From Planctomycetaceae bacterium (GTDB lineage Bacteria; Planctomycetota; Planctomycetia; Planctomycetales; Planctomycetaceae), in contig JAWKTX010000001.1 in the NCBI GenBank assembly GCA_041398825.1, positions 186,001 through 250,000 of the forward strand: a DNA stretch of 64,000 bases, given 5' to 3'. The notes under the pieces were generated by a model. The model did no database searches and was not told the DNA's origin. It saw only the letters and a program-made list of their open reading frames with translations. Positions 34,099 to 42,794 of the stretch are shown in pieces. Made by a program: the position numbers and the translations under genes. How positions within the stretch are numbered: the first letter of the stretch is position 1; every line of letters starts with the position of its first letter.

Positions 34099-34700
34099 AT
34101 TGCGGACAACTCCTGGAGTGACAGAGATCATTTTATGAGGCTGCATTCGGGGTGAGGTTTCTGATGCAGGTGAATCTGAGAAATTGTTCCAGTGTCTTTC
34201 GGCTGGTGCGGCACGGTGCCATGGCGAGAAGGCGCAGGGATACATTCGTTCCGCTTTTGCCACCTGCAATGTTCAGACGTTTTTCAACGGTCTGACCTGT
34301 CTCACTCAAACCAAACAGGGATGTGAGAACCGTAGAATCTAAGATCGCTGGAGGTAGATCGCAACGACCGAGCGTGGCGGGCATGATGATTCCGATGAAT
34401 TGGCCACTGCTGACGATGACTGAGAATGGTTTGCGATACCGGGGCTCTGTATAGCGCGGAAACGGTCAGATGTGTGGTGCGAGATGCCGAGAGTAGTTGC
34501 CGGAGCGGTGTTGTTGCAACGCGTCCGAAACGTCGGATTTTAGCGGATTTGTTGCTGTTTCTGATCTCGTCGTTACCATGGCAGTATTGTTTCGGGACTG
34601 TCCCCCTGTTTTTCGCAGTTTACGGCGGCGCAATTGTTTCAATTCGCCAATTGCTGCACATCTCTCCTTCCTTCGTCTCCCCTGATTTTGAGGTCTACGT
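34099..34700. other. divergent intergenic region
   Basis: A 602-base region between the LRR lipoprotein and the Gfo/Idh gene. A minus-strand 83-codon frame (34133-34384) directly precedes the lipoprotein gene but has no ribosome binding site or recognisable features. A GGGACTGTCCCCC block (34594-34606) resembles the cores of the repeat elements at 42677 and 56254. GAGG at about 34690 is the Shine-Dalgarno sequence of the next gene. Confidence 0.4.
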
Positions 34701-36101
34701 ATGACAAACAAAACGAATCGTCGCGAATTCATTGGCCAGACAGCAGCACTGAGCACTGCGTTCTGGGTGGGTGGTCAGCCGTTTTCGAAGGCAAACACAT
34801 CGCCACTACAATCCCTGAGCGCGGCCTGCGTGGGCGTGGGTGGAAAAGGTGGCAGCGATACAAGCCACATCGGTGAACATGGCGTCAATATCGTTGGTCT
34901 GTGTGATGTGGACGAGGGGACGCTGAACAAGAAGGGCCGCGAATTCCCGGACGCCGAGAAGTTTACTGACTTCCGTGAGATGCTGGAGAAAGTCGGAGAC
35001 AAAATCGACATTGTGACGGTCAGCACACCTGACCATACGCATGCGGCCGCTGCTGTGCGTGCGATGCGAATGAAGAAACACGTTTACTGCCAGAAGCCTT
35101 TGACCTGGTCAATCCGGGAAGCTCGGTTGATGCGGGAAACGGCCGCAGAAATGGGCGTCATCACTCAGATGGGCAATCAGGGTACATCTGAAAACGGGCT
35201 TCGTGAAGCTGTCGAAGTCATTCGCTCCGGAGCGATCGGTGACGTCACCGAGGTGCATCTGTGGACCAACCGTCCTGTGTGGCCACAGGGCATTGGCCGC
35301 CCTGCCGGCGAAGATCCAATTCCTCAGGGACTGAACTGGGATGCCTGGATCGGCCCTGCTCAAATGCGTCCGTACAAAGAAGGGATTTATCACTCCTTCA
35401 AGTGGCGCGGCTGGGTCGACTTCGGCACCGGAGCACTTGGAGATATGGCGTGCCATACATCAAATATGCCTGTGATGGCACTCGAGTTGTGGGACCCGAT
35501 TGCAGTAACTGCAGTCAAGAATCCGGGTCTCTTCGAAGGCGAGACGTTCCCCGGCAGCTCGTCACTGATGTTCGAATTCCCGGAACGCAATGGACTGAAG
35601 CCCTGCAAATTCTTCTGGTACGACGGAGGAAACCTGCCGTCAGAAGAATTGACCAACAGGTTGCCCGAGTCATTCCAGAAGCGGCTCGCTGCTCAGCGAG
35701 GTGGTGGCAACAAGACGAGCGGTGCCCTTTTGGTAGGTTCGAAAGGGATGCTGTTTTCTCCGGACGATTACGGCGCTCGCTATTTTCTACTGCCTGAAGG
35801 TGACTTCGCCGACTACAAGAAGCCTGAGCAGACCCTGCCACGAATTCCGTTTGAAGGCGGCACGGATCAGCGACAGAAATGGGAATTCGTCGCCACGTGC
35901 AAGGGCGAATATGAGCCAGGGACCATGTCCAACTTTGGCTATGCTGGTCGACTGACTGAGACGATTCTGGTTGGCAATCTTGCCATTCGTGCTCAGGAAG
36001 GTCAGCGAATTGAATGGGATGCCAAGAACATGGTGAGCCCGAACGTGCCGGAATTGAACCAGTACGTCCAGCGCGAGTATCGCGAAGGATGGGCTCTGTA
36101 A
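34701..36101 (+). CDS. Gfo/Idh/MocA family oxidoreductase, Tat-exported
   Basis: 466 residues of the large planctomycete Gfo/Idh/MocA type. A Tat-like signal is present (TNRREFIGQTAALSTAF). NAD(P)-binding begins at AACVGVGGKGGSDTSHI, with IVTVSTPDHTHAAAAVRA and the family signature KKHVYCQKPLTWSIREAR; the Lys-Pro is present. The C-terminal domain includes GALGDMACHTSNMPVMAL and ends REYREGWAL. GAGG seven bases before the ATG supports the start. A strong terminator follows at 36174-36210, so it appears monocistronic. Likely a periplasmic sugar dehydrogenase or deglycosylation enzyme; substrate unknown. Confidence 0.93.
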   Translation: MTNKTNRREFIGQTAALSTAFWVGGQPFSKANTSPLQSLSAACVGVGGKGGSDTSHIGEHGVNIVGLCDVDEGTLNKKGREFPDAEKFTDFREMLEKVGDKIDIVTVSTPDHTHAAAAVRAMRMKKHVYCQKPLTWSIREARLMRETAAEMGVITQMGNQGTSENGLREAVEVIRSGAIGDVTEVHLWTNRPVWPQGIGRPAGEDPIPQGLNWDAWIGPAQMRPYKEGIYHSFKWRGWVDFGTGALGDMACHTSNMPVMALELWDPIAVTAVKNPGLFEGETFPGSSSLMFEFPERNGLKPCKFFWYDGGNLPSEELTNRLPESFQKRLAAQRGGGNKTSGALLVGSKGMLFSPDDYGARYFLLPEGDFADYKKPEQTLPRIPFEGGTDQRQKWEFVATCKGEYEPGTMSNFGYAGRLTETILVGNLAIRAQEGQRIEWDAKNMVSPNVPELNQYVQREYREGWAL

Positions 36102-36454
36102 TATCCGGAGATAATACCGGAGACGTCTCGAGTTCCGATCTGCGATGTAGCGGCGGAATTCAAAAACCTGCAGGAGCTGCCGAACGCAACACGCGTTCGG
36201 CAGCTCTTTTATTTGTCTGTGAAGAAGACCGGTTCTGAGAGAAGTTTGAGGTGCTGAAGACGTTCCAAAGAGCCTGAAAGCAGGCAAAGTCTACTCGAGC
36301 GGCGAAATCCGCAGCTTCGTCATGTTCGTAAAGTTCGTCACAACCCTCACATTTTAACTCAACCTCACCGCCCTGTTTTTCCGATCGAACAGAGTAACCG
36401 GTATTCCCGGCACGCCCGGTACAGATTGTAAGTACGGATCGATCGGAACAATCG
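36102..36454. other. intergenic region upstream of the giant surface protein
   Basis: 353 bases holding the terminator of the Gfo/Idh gene at 36174-36210 and, downstream of it, the presumed promoter of the giant gene at 36455. I see no clear operator. A minus-strand frame here (36160-36516) is not convincing. Confidence 0.4.
36174..36210 (+). terminator. strong Rho-independent terminator
   Basis: A perfect 14-bp stem GAGCTGCCGAACGC (36174-36187) and GCGTTCGGCAGCTC (36193-36206), loop AACAC, followed by TTTTATTT. Confidence 0.92.
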
Positions 36455-39400
36455 ATGAAAACCACACGCGTTTTAGCCTCGGCCTGTCTGCTTCTGAGCA
36501 GCGTCGCTTTAATCACAGCAGCCAGTATTTCAATGGGTGACGAGCCAGGCGTTGTGCGTCTGTCGTCTGCAGGCCCCTACTCTGGCGGACAAGCTCCGGT
36601 GCCGGATGAGGCGGGATCAGCTGTCGTCTACGGATCGCCGTTGACTGACACCCCGTATCCGGTTCCAGGGAACTACGCTCCCTATTTCGAGCGTAGTCTT
36701 GGGGCCACGGAGGCTGTGCAGGCTCCGGTGTATCGCTCTCGTCAGCCATTCGGCCCGATTGTCTCTTTCGATTCCACGTTCGGGAACGGACTTGGATTCA
36801 ACGACGGGTTCCACCGCCTGAATGCCCGGCTCCCCTACCACATCGTGCCGAATACAACGGTGTTCATGGCTGATCTGGCAGCCGCCGTCACAAACAGCGG
36901 GGATCCGATCTATAACTTTGGTGGTATCTACCGCAACTACGACGCATCACGCGACCGGATTTTCGGCTGGAACGTCTTCGGCGACTACGACCAGGGATAT
37001 GGCAACCGAGACTGGTACCGAATGACTGCAGGCTTTGAGTCGCTGGGACGACACCTCGACTTCCGAGCCAACGGTTACATGATGCTGGGTGAAGATACTT
37101 ACCTGATGTCCGATACCCTCACCGGTGCTCTGACACTTGGCGGCAACAGTGTGTATCGCCTGCGAAATCAGACGCGGGAGAACGCCTACTCCGGTTTCGA
37201 TGCCGAAGTCGGTGGACCACTTCCGGTCCTTGGCTCTTACGGTTTGAACATGTACGCAGGCGGTTATTACCTGACCAATGCGGATGGTTTTGACACCGTC
37301 GGTTTCCAGGCTCGCTGGGAAGCGCTGATCACAGAATCATTGACTGTTAACACCCGACTGACGTCTGATGATACGTTCGGAACGAACAGCTGGGTCAACG
37401 TCGCCTACAGCATTCCGAATTACAAGGGCAAGAAGTTCATGCGGCCTGCCAACGTGCGGGACCGTCTGATGGACCCTGTGTATCGATCAAATCGTGTCCA
37501 CACGAACATCGATCGCACGGTCAATCCTGAGGCTGTTGTGAATGCCAAGACAGGACGCGTATGGAATCTGTTGTTTGTTGATCCCAATTCAACGTCCGCC
37601 GGTTTGGGTACCTATGAAAATCCATTCCAGACCCTTGAGCAGGCCGAAGCCGCGAACAATGCTCTGGTAGACATCATCCGGGTCACACCGAATGCAGATG
37701 ACAGTGGAACAAATCTGACAGTTGACGGGGGTCTTCACTTGTTCGATTGTCAGGTTCTTCTCTCATCAACAAAGGACTACACCCTTTACACCGAAGGAAC
37801 CACAGACTTCCTGATTCCTGGCCAGGCAACAGCGACCAACCTTGGTCCGCTGATTTCGAATCCAACAATGCTGGCCGGTGGAAGTGTTGTTCATCTGGCT
37901 AACCAGAACAAGATCATCGGCATGCGGATTGACGGTTCCAATGCTGCGGGCACTGTGTTCGGTAACGGAGTTTCCAACGCCCTTCCAATCACAGATGTCT
38001 CACTCGTCATGAATACCTTCACCAACTATTCGACCGGTGCCAATCTGCAGGATGTCAGCGGACGAGTTGTTGTGGACATGAATACGTTTGACGGGCTTCT
38101 GGGTGCATCCGTAGATGGTCTGAATCTGACGGCACCTGCTGGCGGGACGATGGACCTTCTGGTTCGCTCGAACATCTCAAACGACAACAGTGGCACTGGC
38201 CTGAGCATCGTTGCTCAGCCGGGAAGCACGATTAACGCCGACAATCCGAACGGGACACTGCCAACGGGCATCCTGGACAATAACTCCAGTGGCAATGGCA
38301 CAGGCATTGTGATGGAAGCTCGTGCAGGTTCAACGATCAATGCGGTTGTTGAACGCAATACTGCAAACGCCAATACCTTTGATGGATTTGTTGCAACGTC
38401 CGATGCCGGAACCTTCAATCTGGCAAGCCTTCGCGGCAACATCTTCGAAGGTAACCTGCAGAATGGTGGATTCATCCATTATCTGAACGGAGGCGTGTTC
38501 AACTCTGTCTCAGAAGACCTGGATGGCGATGGTATTCTTGATGCAGGTGAAGATTTGAATGGCAATGGCCTGCTCGACCAGGGCATCGTCTCAAACACAA
38601 TGAACAACAATGTGATTGCTGGTCTTTGCATCTTCGGTGAAGATGACAGCCACGGTACGTTCGACATCGGTGGCCCTTCTCCAACGCTCGGAAACACTTT
38701 CAACGGGAACACTGCTGGTGGCGTCCTCGTCGACCTGCAGGATACCGCGACAGCTCAGATCGATGCTCTGTTCAATACCATTCAGGGTGGTACTTCCGGC
38801 GGTCCGGCACCACTGACAATCGTACTGGACTTTATTGATCCTGGTCAGACATCAGAGATCGACATCAATGGTCGCCAGGTGGATACCTTCGATGTGGCAC
38901 CTTACGGTTTCAGTGCTGCTCAGTACGATCAGGTTACTAATGCAATTCTGGCCACTGTTCGGGATTACTACCGAAATCTGCCCACAGCTGCAGACAATCC
39001 TCTCAGTCCAATTCCAGCCGGTCAGGAACTTAATATTGACTTCGTGATCGGTGATACGGGGACAGCACCATCGAACGGTGCAACGGAATACTACGTACTG
39101 ACGATCGGAGACAGTGCAGTCGCCCTTGGCGGATTAGCTGGTCAGGCAGGTGACATTGGTAATATCCGAAATGCTGCTGGCCTTGGTCCAGGTCAGGGCC
39201 TGAGCGGTACTCCACAAGCCAATGGTGCCTCTGCTGTCGGGGTCTACACGAACAGCATCAATCAGTTCTCCTCGTTGCTGACTCCACCAAACGCTTTGAA
39301 TATTCCAAAGGATCAGGATGGAATCTATGTTGAGTCACCGGACAACACGCCAGCCTATGCTGCCACGGCTCTGACATCCGGCAACCTGACGTTTACTCGT

Positions 39401-42400
39401 CGAGCCATCGGTCTGGTAACCGCACACGAGCTGGGACATGCTCTGTCACTGCGACACATCCTGCTGGCCGGGTCGACAACTCAGAATGGCGACAATGCCA
39501 TCATGGGAACGCCCGCTCAGGATGCACCGATTCAGGTCCTTGTTGAGCCTGCCGAGTTTGCTTTGGACGGAACTAATCCGGGTGAACTTCCAGGCGAAGC
39601 ACCATTCCAGCAGAACAGCGTCGCTCAGCTTGCTTCAGCAGTGGGACTTCGTACTGCAGGATCTCCGACCGGAGTCGGGATTCAGGTCAACGCGAAGGAC
39701 AATGCCCGACTTCTGGGTTCAACCTTTAATCAGAACACTGTGAGCGGGGCACTCAACGATGGCATCGCCATTGTGATGAATGACAGTGCCGTCGCTGAGA
39801 GTGTCACGATGCAGGGAAATCAGATCACCAGCGGAGGTGGCAATGGTATCCGTCTGGAAGCGAACGGTGCAGGAGCATTCATTGATGCCGACAGCACAAT
39901 TGGCGGGGCCGGTTTCAATGTCTACAGTGGCACCTCGTATCTTCAGGGGAACATTCTCTCGAACAACGGTGGTGATGGTTTCCGCGCTCTGGCATCAGAT
40001 GGCGCTACAATCCATGGCAACCTTCTCTTCAACACAATCACCGATAATGGTGGCAACGGTGCTTCACTGACGATTGATGATGGTGGAGAGATTGACTTTG
40101 GAACGGTGGCGTCAAACCGAGTCATTCGTGGTAACACGATTACCGGCAACGGAGGCGCGGGCATACTGCTGACATCGAACGTCTCCGCGAACTCCGTTGC
40201 GGTCATGAATGCCTCGGTCTACGGGAACGACATTTCGCGAAACACTGGTGGTGGTATCGTTTCGAATCAGAATGGTCCGAACAACGCACCTCCTGCTCTT
40301 CCGGCTGTCGTCAACAACAATCAGTTGACTCTGAATGTTGGTGGTACTGCAGCAGCTGACGCCAATACTATCACAGGTAACAGCGACGCTGGTATCGCCC
40401 TTCAGGCAACCGGCAATGCCAAGTTGATTGCAGATCTGCGAAACCTGACAATCACTGGTACTGTCGACGGAGCGGATCCGATCCTCAACGGAGACGGTAT
40501 TAACATTCGTCGTGAGGATTCGTCACTGGTTCAGGTGACAGTTGAAGATGTTGTCGCAACTGGCAACGCAGGTGACGGCCTGGACGTCGACACTCAGGGC
40601 AATGATAAGAACGATCCCAATCAGCCAATGAGTGGCACTGTGAATACAGTGAACTGGAATCGCAACAACCTCAGCAACAACGGACAAAACGGTGCTCGTT
40701 TCCGAACACGTGGCGAATCCATGCTGATTGCTGATGGCGAACTGAATACGCTGAACAACAACGGAGTCAATGGTATCCTGGTGCAGACATCAGAAACATC
40801 GACATTTGGTGACGCAACGGACGGGTTGCCTCCTGGCCGTCGCGTTAAGTTCGACGGTAACACGACGAATCTGAATGGTCAGGATGGTATCAATATTCTG
40901 GCAACCGAAGATTCTCGTGCACTGGTGGAAATTACCAGCAACGCGGCTCCTGTCATTTCCGGGGCTCATGCGGCACTGAGTTCTGCGGGTAGCTCAAGCA
41001 TATCGCAGAACGTCCGTGACGGTATTCATATCGAAACAACCGGCGGCCGTTCGGACGTGCTGATCACCTCAGGTACTGCAACCACTGTCATCAACGGCAA
41101 TGGGACAGGATCTGGTGGTAACGGTATCCGATGGGATGCGAGCGGTGACTCTGAAGGCAGCGTTCGTGTTACGCGAACTCTGATTACAAATAATATTGCC
41201 GGTGCTGCAGAAGCGACGGATGTGAACAACAACGGCGATGTTGATGTTGCAGACGGGGACGGTATTCAGGCCAACTTCAGTAACAACTCAACGGCTACTC
41301 TGGTCGTAGGCGGCATCGGTGATGGTAACGTCATCCAGAACAACGGCGACGACGGAATTGCTGTCACTGCAACCGGATCAAATGCTTCGGGTAACCCACG
41401 TCCAATCATCTCGGTTGTAGAGAACCTGATTGGTGGACAGAGCAGCGGTGTTGCGGCTGGAAATGGCGGAGATGGCTTTAGCCTGAACGTCTTCGGCGGT
41501 ACAGCGACCGGAGTCGCACCTGCCAATGTTGACTTCACTCTGCCGTTGATCACCTTCAATGGTGGTGTCACAGAAAGCGGTGCTGTTCCACAAGTGACAT
41601 TGTCAGGTAACGTGATCAGTGAGAATAACCGTCGAGGTGCAAATCTGCTGCTCACCGGTGCTTCGGGTACTCGTGACCGCGAAAATGGAAATATCATCTT
41701 CGACCCTGTGCTGATTACGCTGGACGATAACACGATTATCAGCAACGGAGAAGAAGGGATCTTCTATCGGGCAGACGCAGATATGAATCAGAGCCGGTTT
41801 GTTTACCTGGCGAACTTCCCGGATCCACCAGTGACGGGTAACCAGAACACGAACTACAACCCATTCCGTCCGGAATTCACCAACCTGAACCTGGGCAGTG
41901 TCAACAACAACACCGCTTACCTGGCCCCTTACCTGAACCTGCGGACCGTTCAGAACAGTTACCTGACTGTGACGAACAACACCATTCAGAACAATGGTAC
42001 AAACACAGTGACCGGGGAAGGCCTCTTCATCAATGTTGGTACCGGGGCTTATGTCGCAGCTGATATCCAGAACAACACGTTTGGTGGTAACCTGGAAGAA
42101 GACTTCAGGACGGCCTCCTTCCTGTCTGCCGGTGAAACATTCACCTCAGTGGATACGAACGGTGACCTCACCTTCGACTATGTCTATCTGGACGACACGG
42201 CTCAGTTCGATCTTCGATTCCAGAACAACACTGGTAATCAGATTGATGCAGATGCTTCAGGAGCAACCTACACAACGTTCGATCCACTTAAGTTCCAGGG
42301 ATTTGGCCTGACGAATCGAAACGCCTTCCTGTTCCAGGTGGAAAATGGTCTGAACCTGAACAATCCAAACAACTCGTTCATCAGCTTCGGAATCACTCAG

Positions 42401-42502
42401 GATATCGTGGACGACTTCGACCGAGGTGGCACAAACTACAATATCCGAAACGCGGCAGATCCGATGTTCCCGAATATCGGCTTCGCACCACCGCTGCCAT
42501 AG
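36455..42502 (+). CDS. giant inverse-autotransporter-like surface protein with beta-helix and embedded metzincin motif
   Basis: 2015 residues. A Sec signal (MKTTRVLASACLLLSSVALI) is followed, at about 105-330, by a beta-barrel resembling the intimin/invasin inverse-autotransporter barrel: GWNVFGDYDQGYGNRDWYR, then LDFRANGYMML. From about 370 (FVDPNSTSAGLGTYENPFQT) the protein is a right-handed parallel beta-helix with Asn/Gly-rich turns (NNNGVNGILVQT type) to the C-terminus. At about 785-1050 a non-helical insert carries AHELGHALSLRH (His991, Glu992, His995, His1001) and a Met-turn-like NAIMGT (Met1017): a metzincin zinc-protease signature. Calcium-loop-like DLDGDGILDAGEDLNGNG lies at ~688 and DVNNNGDVDVADGDG at ~1589. 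Predicted outer-membrane anchored with the passenger outside. Monocistronic, with a terminator at 42547. Confidence 0.9.
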   Translation: MKTTRVLASACLLLSSVALITAASISMGDEPGVVRLSSAGPYSGGQAPVPDEAGSAVVYGSPLTDTPYPVPGNYAPYFERSLGATEAVQAPVYRSRQPFGPIVSFDSTFGNGLGFNDGFHRLNARLPYHIVPNTTVFMADLAAAVTNSGDPIYNFGGIYRNYDASRDRIFGWNVFGDYDQGYGNRDWYRMTAGFESLGRHLDFRANGYMMLGEDTYLMSDTLTGALTLGGNSVYRLRNQTRENAYSGFDAEVGGPLPVLGSYGLNMYAGGYYLTNADGFDTVGFQARWEALITESLTVNTRLTSDDTFGTNSWVNVAYSIPNYKGKKFMRPANVRDRLMDPVYRSNRVHTNIDRTVNPEAVVNAKTGRVWNLLFVDPNSTSAGLGTYENPFQTLEQAEAANNALVDIIRVTPNADDSGTNLTVDGGLHLFDCQVLLSSTKDYTLYTEGTTDFLIPGQATATNLGPLISNPTMLAGGSVVHLANQNKIIGMRIDGSNAAGTVFGNGVSNALPITDVSLVMNTFTNYSTGANLQDVSGRVVVDMNTFDGLLGASVDGLNLTAPAGGTMDLLVRSNISNDNSGTGLSIVAQPGSTINADNPNGTLPTGILDNNSSGNGTGIVMEARAGSTINAVVERNTANANTFDGFVATSDAGTFNLASLRGNIFEGNLQNGGFIHYLNGGVFNSVSEDLDGDGILDAGEDLNGNGLLDQGIVSNTMNNNVIAGLCIFGEDDSHGTFDIGGPSPTLGNTFNGNTAGGVLVDLQDTATAQIDALFNTIQGGTSGGPAPLTIVLDFIDPGQTSEIDINGRQVDTFDVAPYGFSAAQYDQVTNAILATVRDYYRNLPTAADNPLSPIPAGQELNIDFVIGDTGTAPSNGATEYYVLTIGDSAVALGGLAGQAGDIGNIRNAAGLGPGQGLSGTPQANGASAVGVYTNSINQFSSLLTPPNALNIPKDQDGIYVESPDNTPAYAATALTSGNLTFTRRAIGLVTAHELGHALSLRHILLAGSTTQNGDNAIMGTPAQDAPIQVLVEPAEFALDGTNPGELPGEAPFQQNSVAQLASAVGLRTAGSPTGVGIQVNAKDNARLLGSTFNQNTVSGALNDGIAIVMNDSAVAESVTMQGNQITSGGGNGIRLEANGAGAFIDADSTIGGAGFNVYSGTSYLQGNILSNNGGDGFRALASDGATIHGNLLFNTITDNGGNGASLTIDDGGEIDFGTVASNRVIRGNTITGNGGAGILLTSNVSANSVAVMNASVYGNDISRNTGGGIVSNQNGPNNAPPALPAVVNNNQLTLNVGGTAAADANTITGNSDAGIALQATGNAKLIADLRNLTITGTVDGADPILNGDGINIRREDSSLVQVTVEDVVATGNAGDGLDVDTQGNDKNDPNQPMSGTVNTVNWNRNNLSNNGQNGARFRTRGESMLIADGELNTLNNNGVNGILVQTSETSTFGDATDGLPPGRRVKFDGNTTNLNGQDGINILATEDSRALVEITSNAAPVISGAHAALSSAGSSSISQNVRDGIHIETTGGRSDVLITSGTATTVINGNGTGSGGNGIRWDASGDSEGSVRVTRTLITNNIAGAAEATDVNNNGDVDVADGDGIQANFSNNSTATLVVGGIGDGNVIQNNGDDGIAVTATGSNASGNPRPIISVVENLIGGQSSGVAAGNGGDGFSLNVFGGTATGVAPANVDFTLPLITFNGGVTESGAVPQVTLSGNVISENNRRGANLLLTGASGTRDRENGNIIFDPVLITLDDNTIISNGEEGIFYRADADMNQSRFVYLANFPDPPVTGNQNTNYNPFRPEFTNLNLGSVNNNTAYLAPYLNLRTVQNSYLTVTNNTIQNNGTNTVTGEGLFINVGTGAYVAADIQNNTFGGNLEEDFRTASFLSAGETFTSVDTNGDLTFDYVYLDDTAQFDLRFQNNTGNQIDADASGATYTTFDPLKFQGFGLTNRNAFLFQVENGLNLNNPNNSFISFGITQDIVDDFDRGGTNYNIRNAADPMFPNIGFAPPLP

Positions 42503-42546
42503 TCGTCTGACCGGCTGACGGCGTCAGTCAAAGACTGTTTCAAATG

Positions 42547-42579
42547 AACCGCAGGTCGATTATTCGGCCTGCGGTTTTT
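42547..42579 (+). terminator. Rho-independent terminator after the giant gene
   Basis: AACCGCAGGTCGA (42547-42559) pairs with TCGGCCTGCGGTT (42564-42576) with one wobble and a TTAT loop, followed by further T. Confidence 0.88.
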
Positions 42580-42676
42580 CCATTCGAGAATAGATATGGG
42601 CCGTTCTGCCATCCCCGATGCCTGCGGCCAGACAAACGACAGCAGCAGATCCGCCAGTTGGTAGTATCAGGCGGAC

Positions 42677-42794
42677 GGTTAACTTAACTGTCCGTTGAAG
42701 AACCAGGACAGGCACGCTGGCCGCTATCGAGAGTCGTGTTTTCAGGTCTCCTGCTCACGCCAGTCCCGTTCTTCAACAGGCCGTTAAGTTAACC
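42677..42794. mobile_element. 118-bp MITE/REP-like element with long terminal inverted repeats
   Basis: The outer arms GGTTAACTTAAC (42677-42688) and GTTAAGTTAACC (42783-42794) are perfect inverse copies. Inner arms GTTGAAGAAC (42694-42703) and GTTCTTCAAC (42768-42777) are also perfect, separated from the outer arms by five unmatched bases, and the pairing continues weakly into GGACAGG/CCAGTCC. The centre shows no open frame. The right end supplies the TAA stop of the neighbouring DUF2079 gene. The GGACAGGCAC/GGGACTGG core also occurs in the element at 56254. Non-autonomous; no transposase was seen. Confidence 0.65.

Noticed and set aside
34133..34384. Minus-strand 83-codon frame just before the LRR lipoprotein gene
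   Set aside because: No ribosome binding site, signal or similarity that I can see; left as part of the intergenic region.
41266..41745. Minus-strand Pro/Ser-rich frame opposite the giant gene
   Set aside because: Antisense shadow of the beta-helix repeats; several similar shadows occur along 37.6-41.8 kb.
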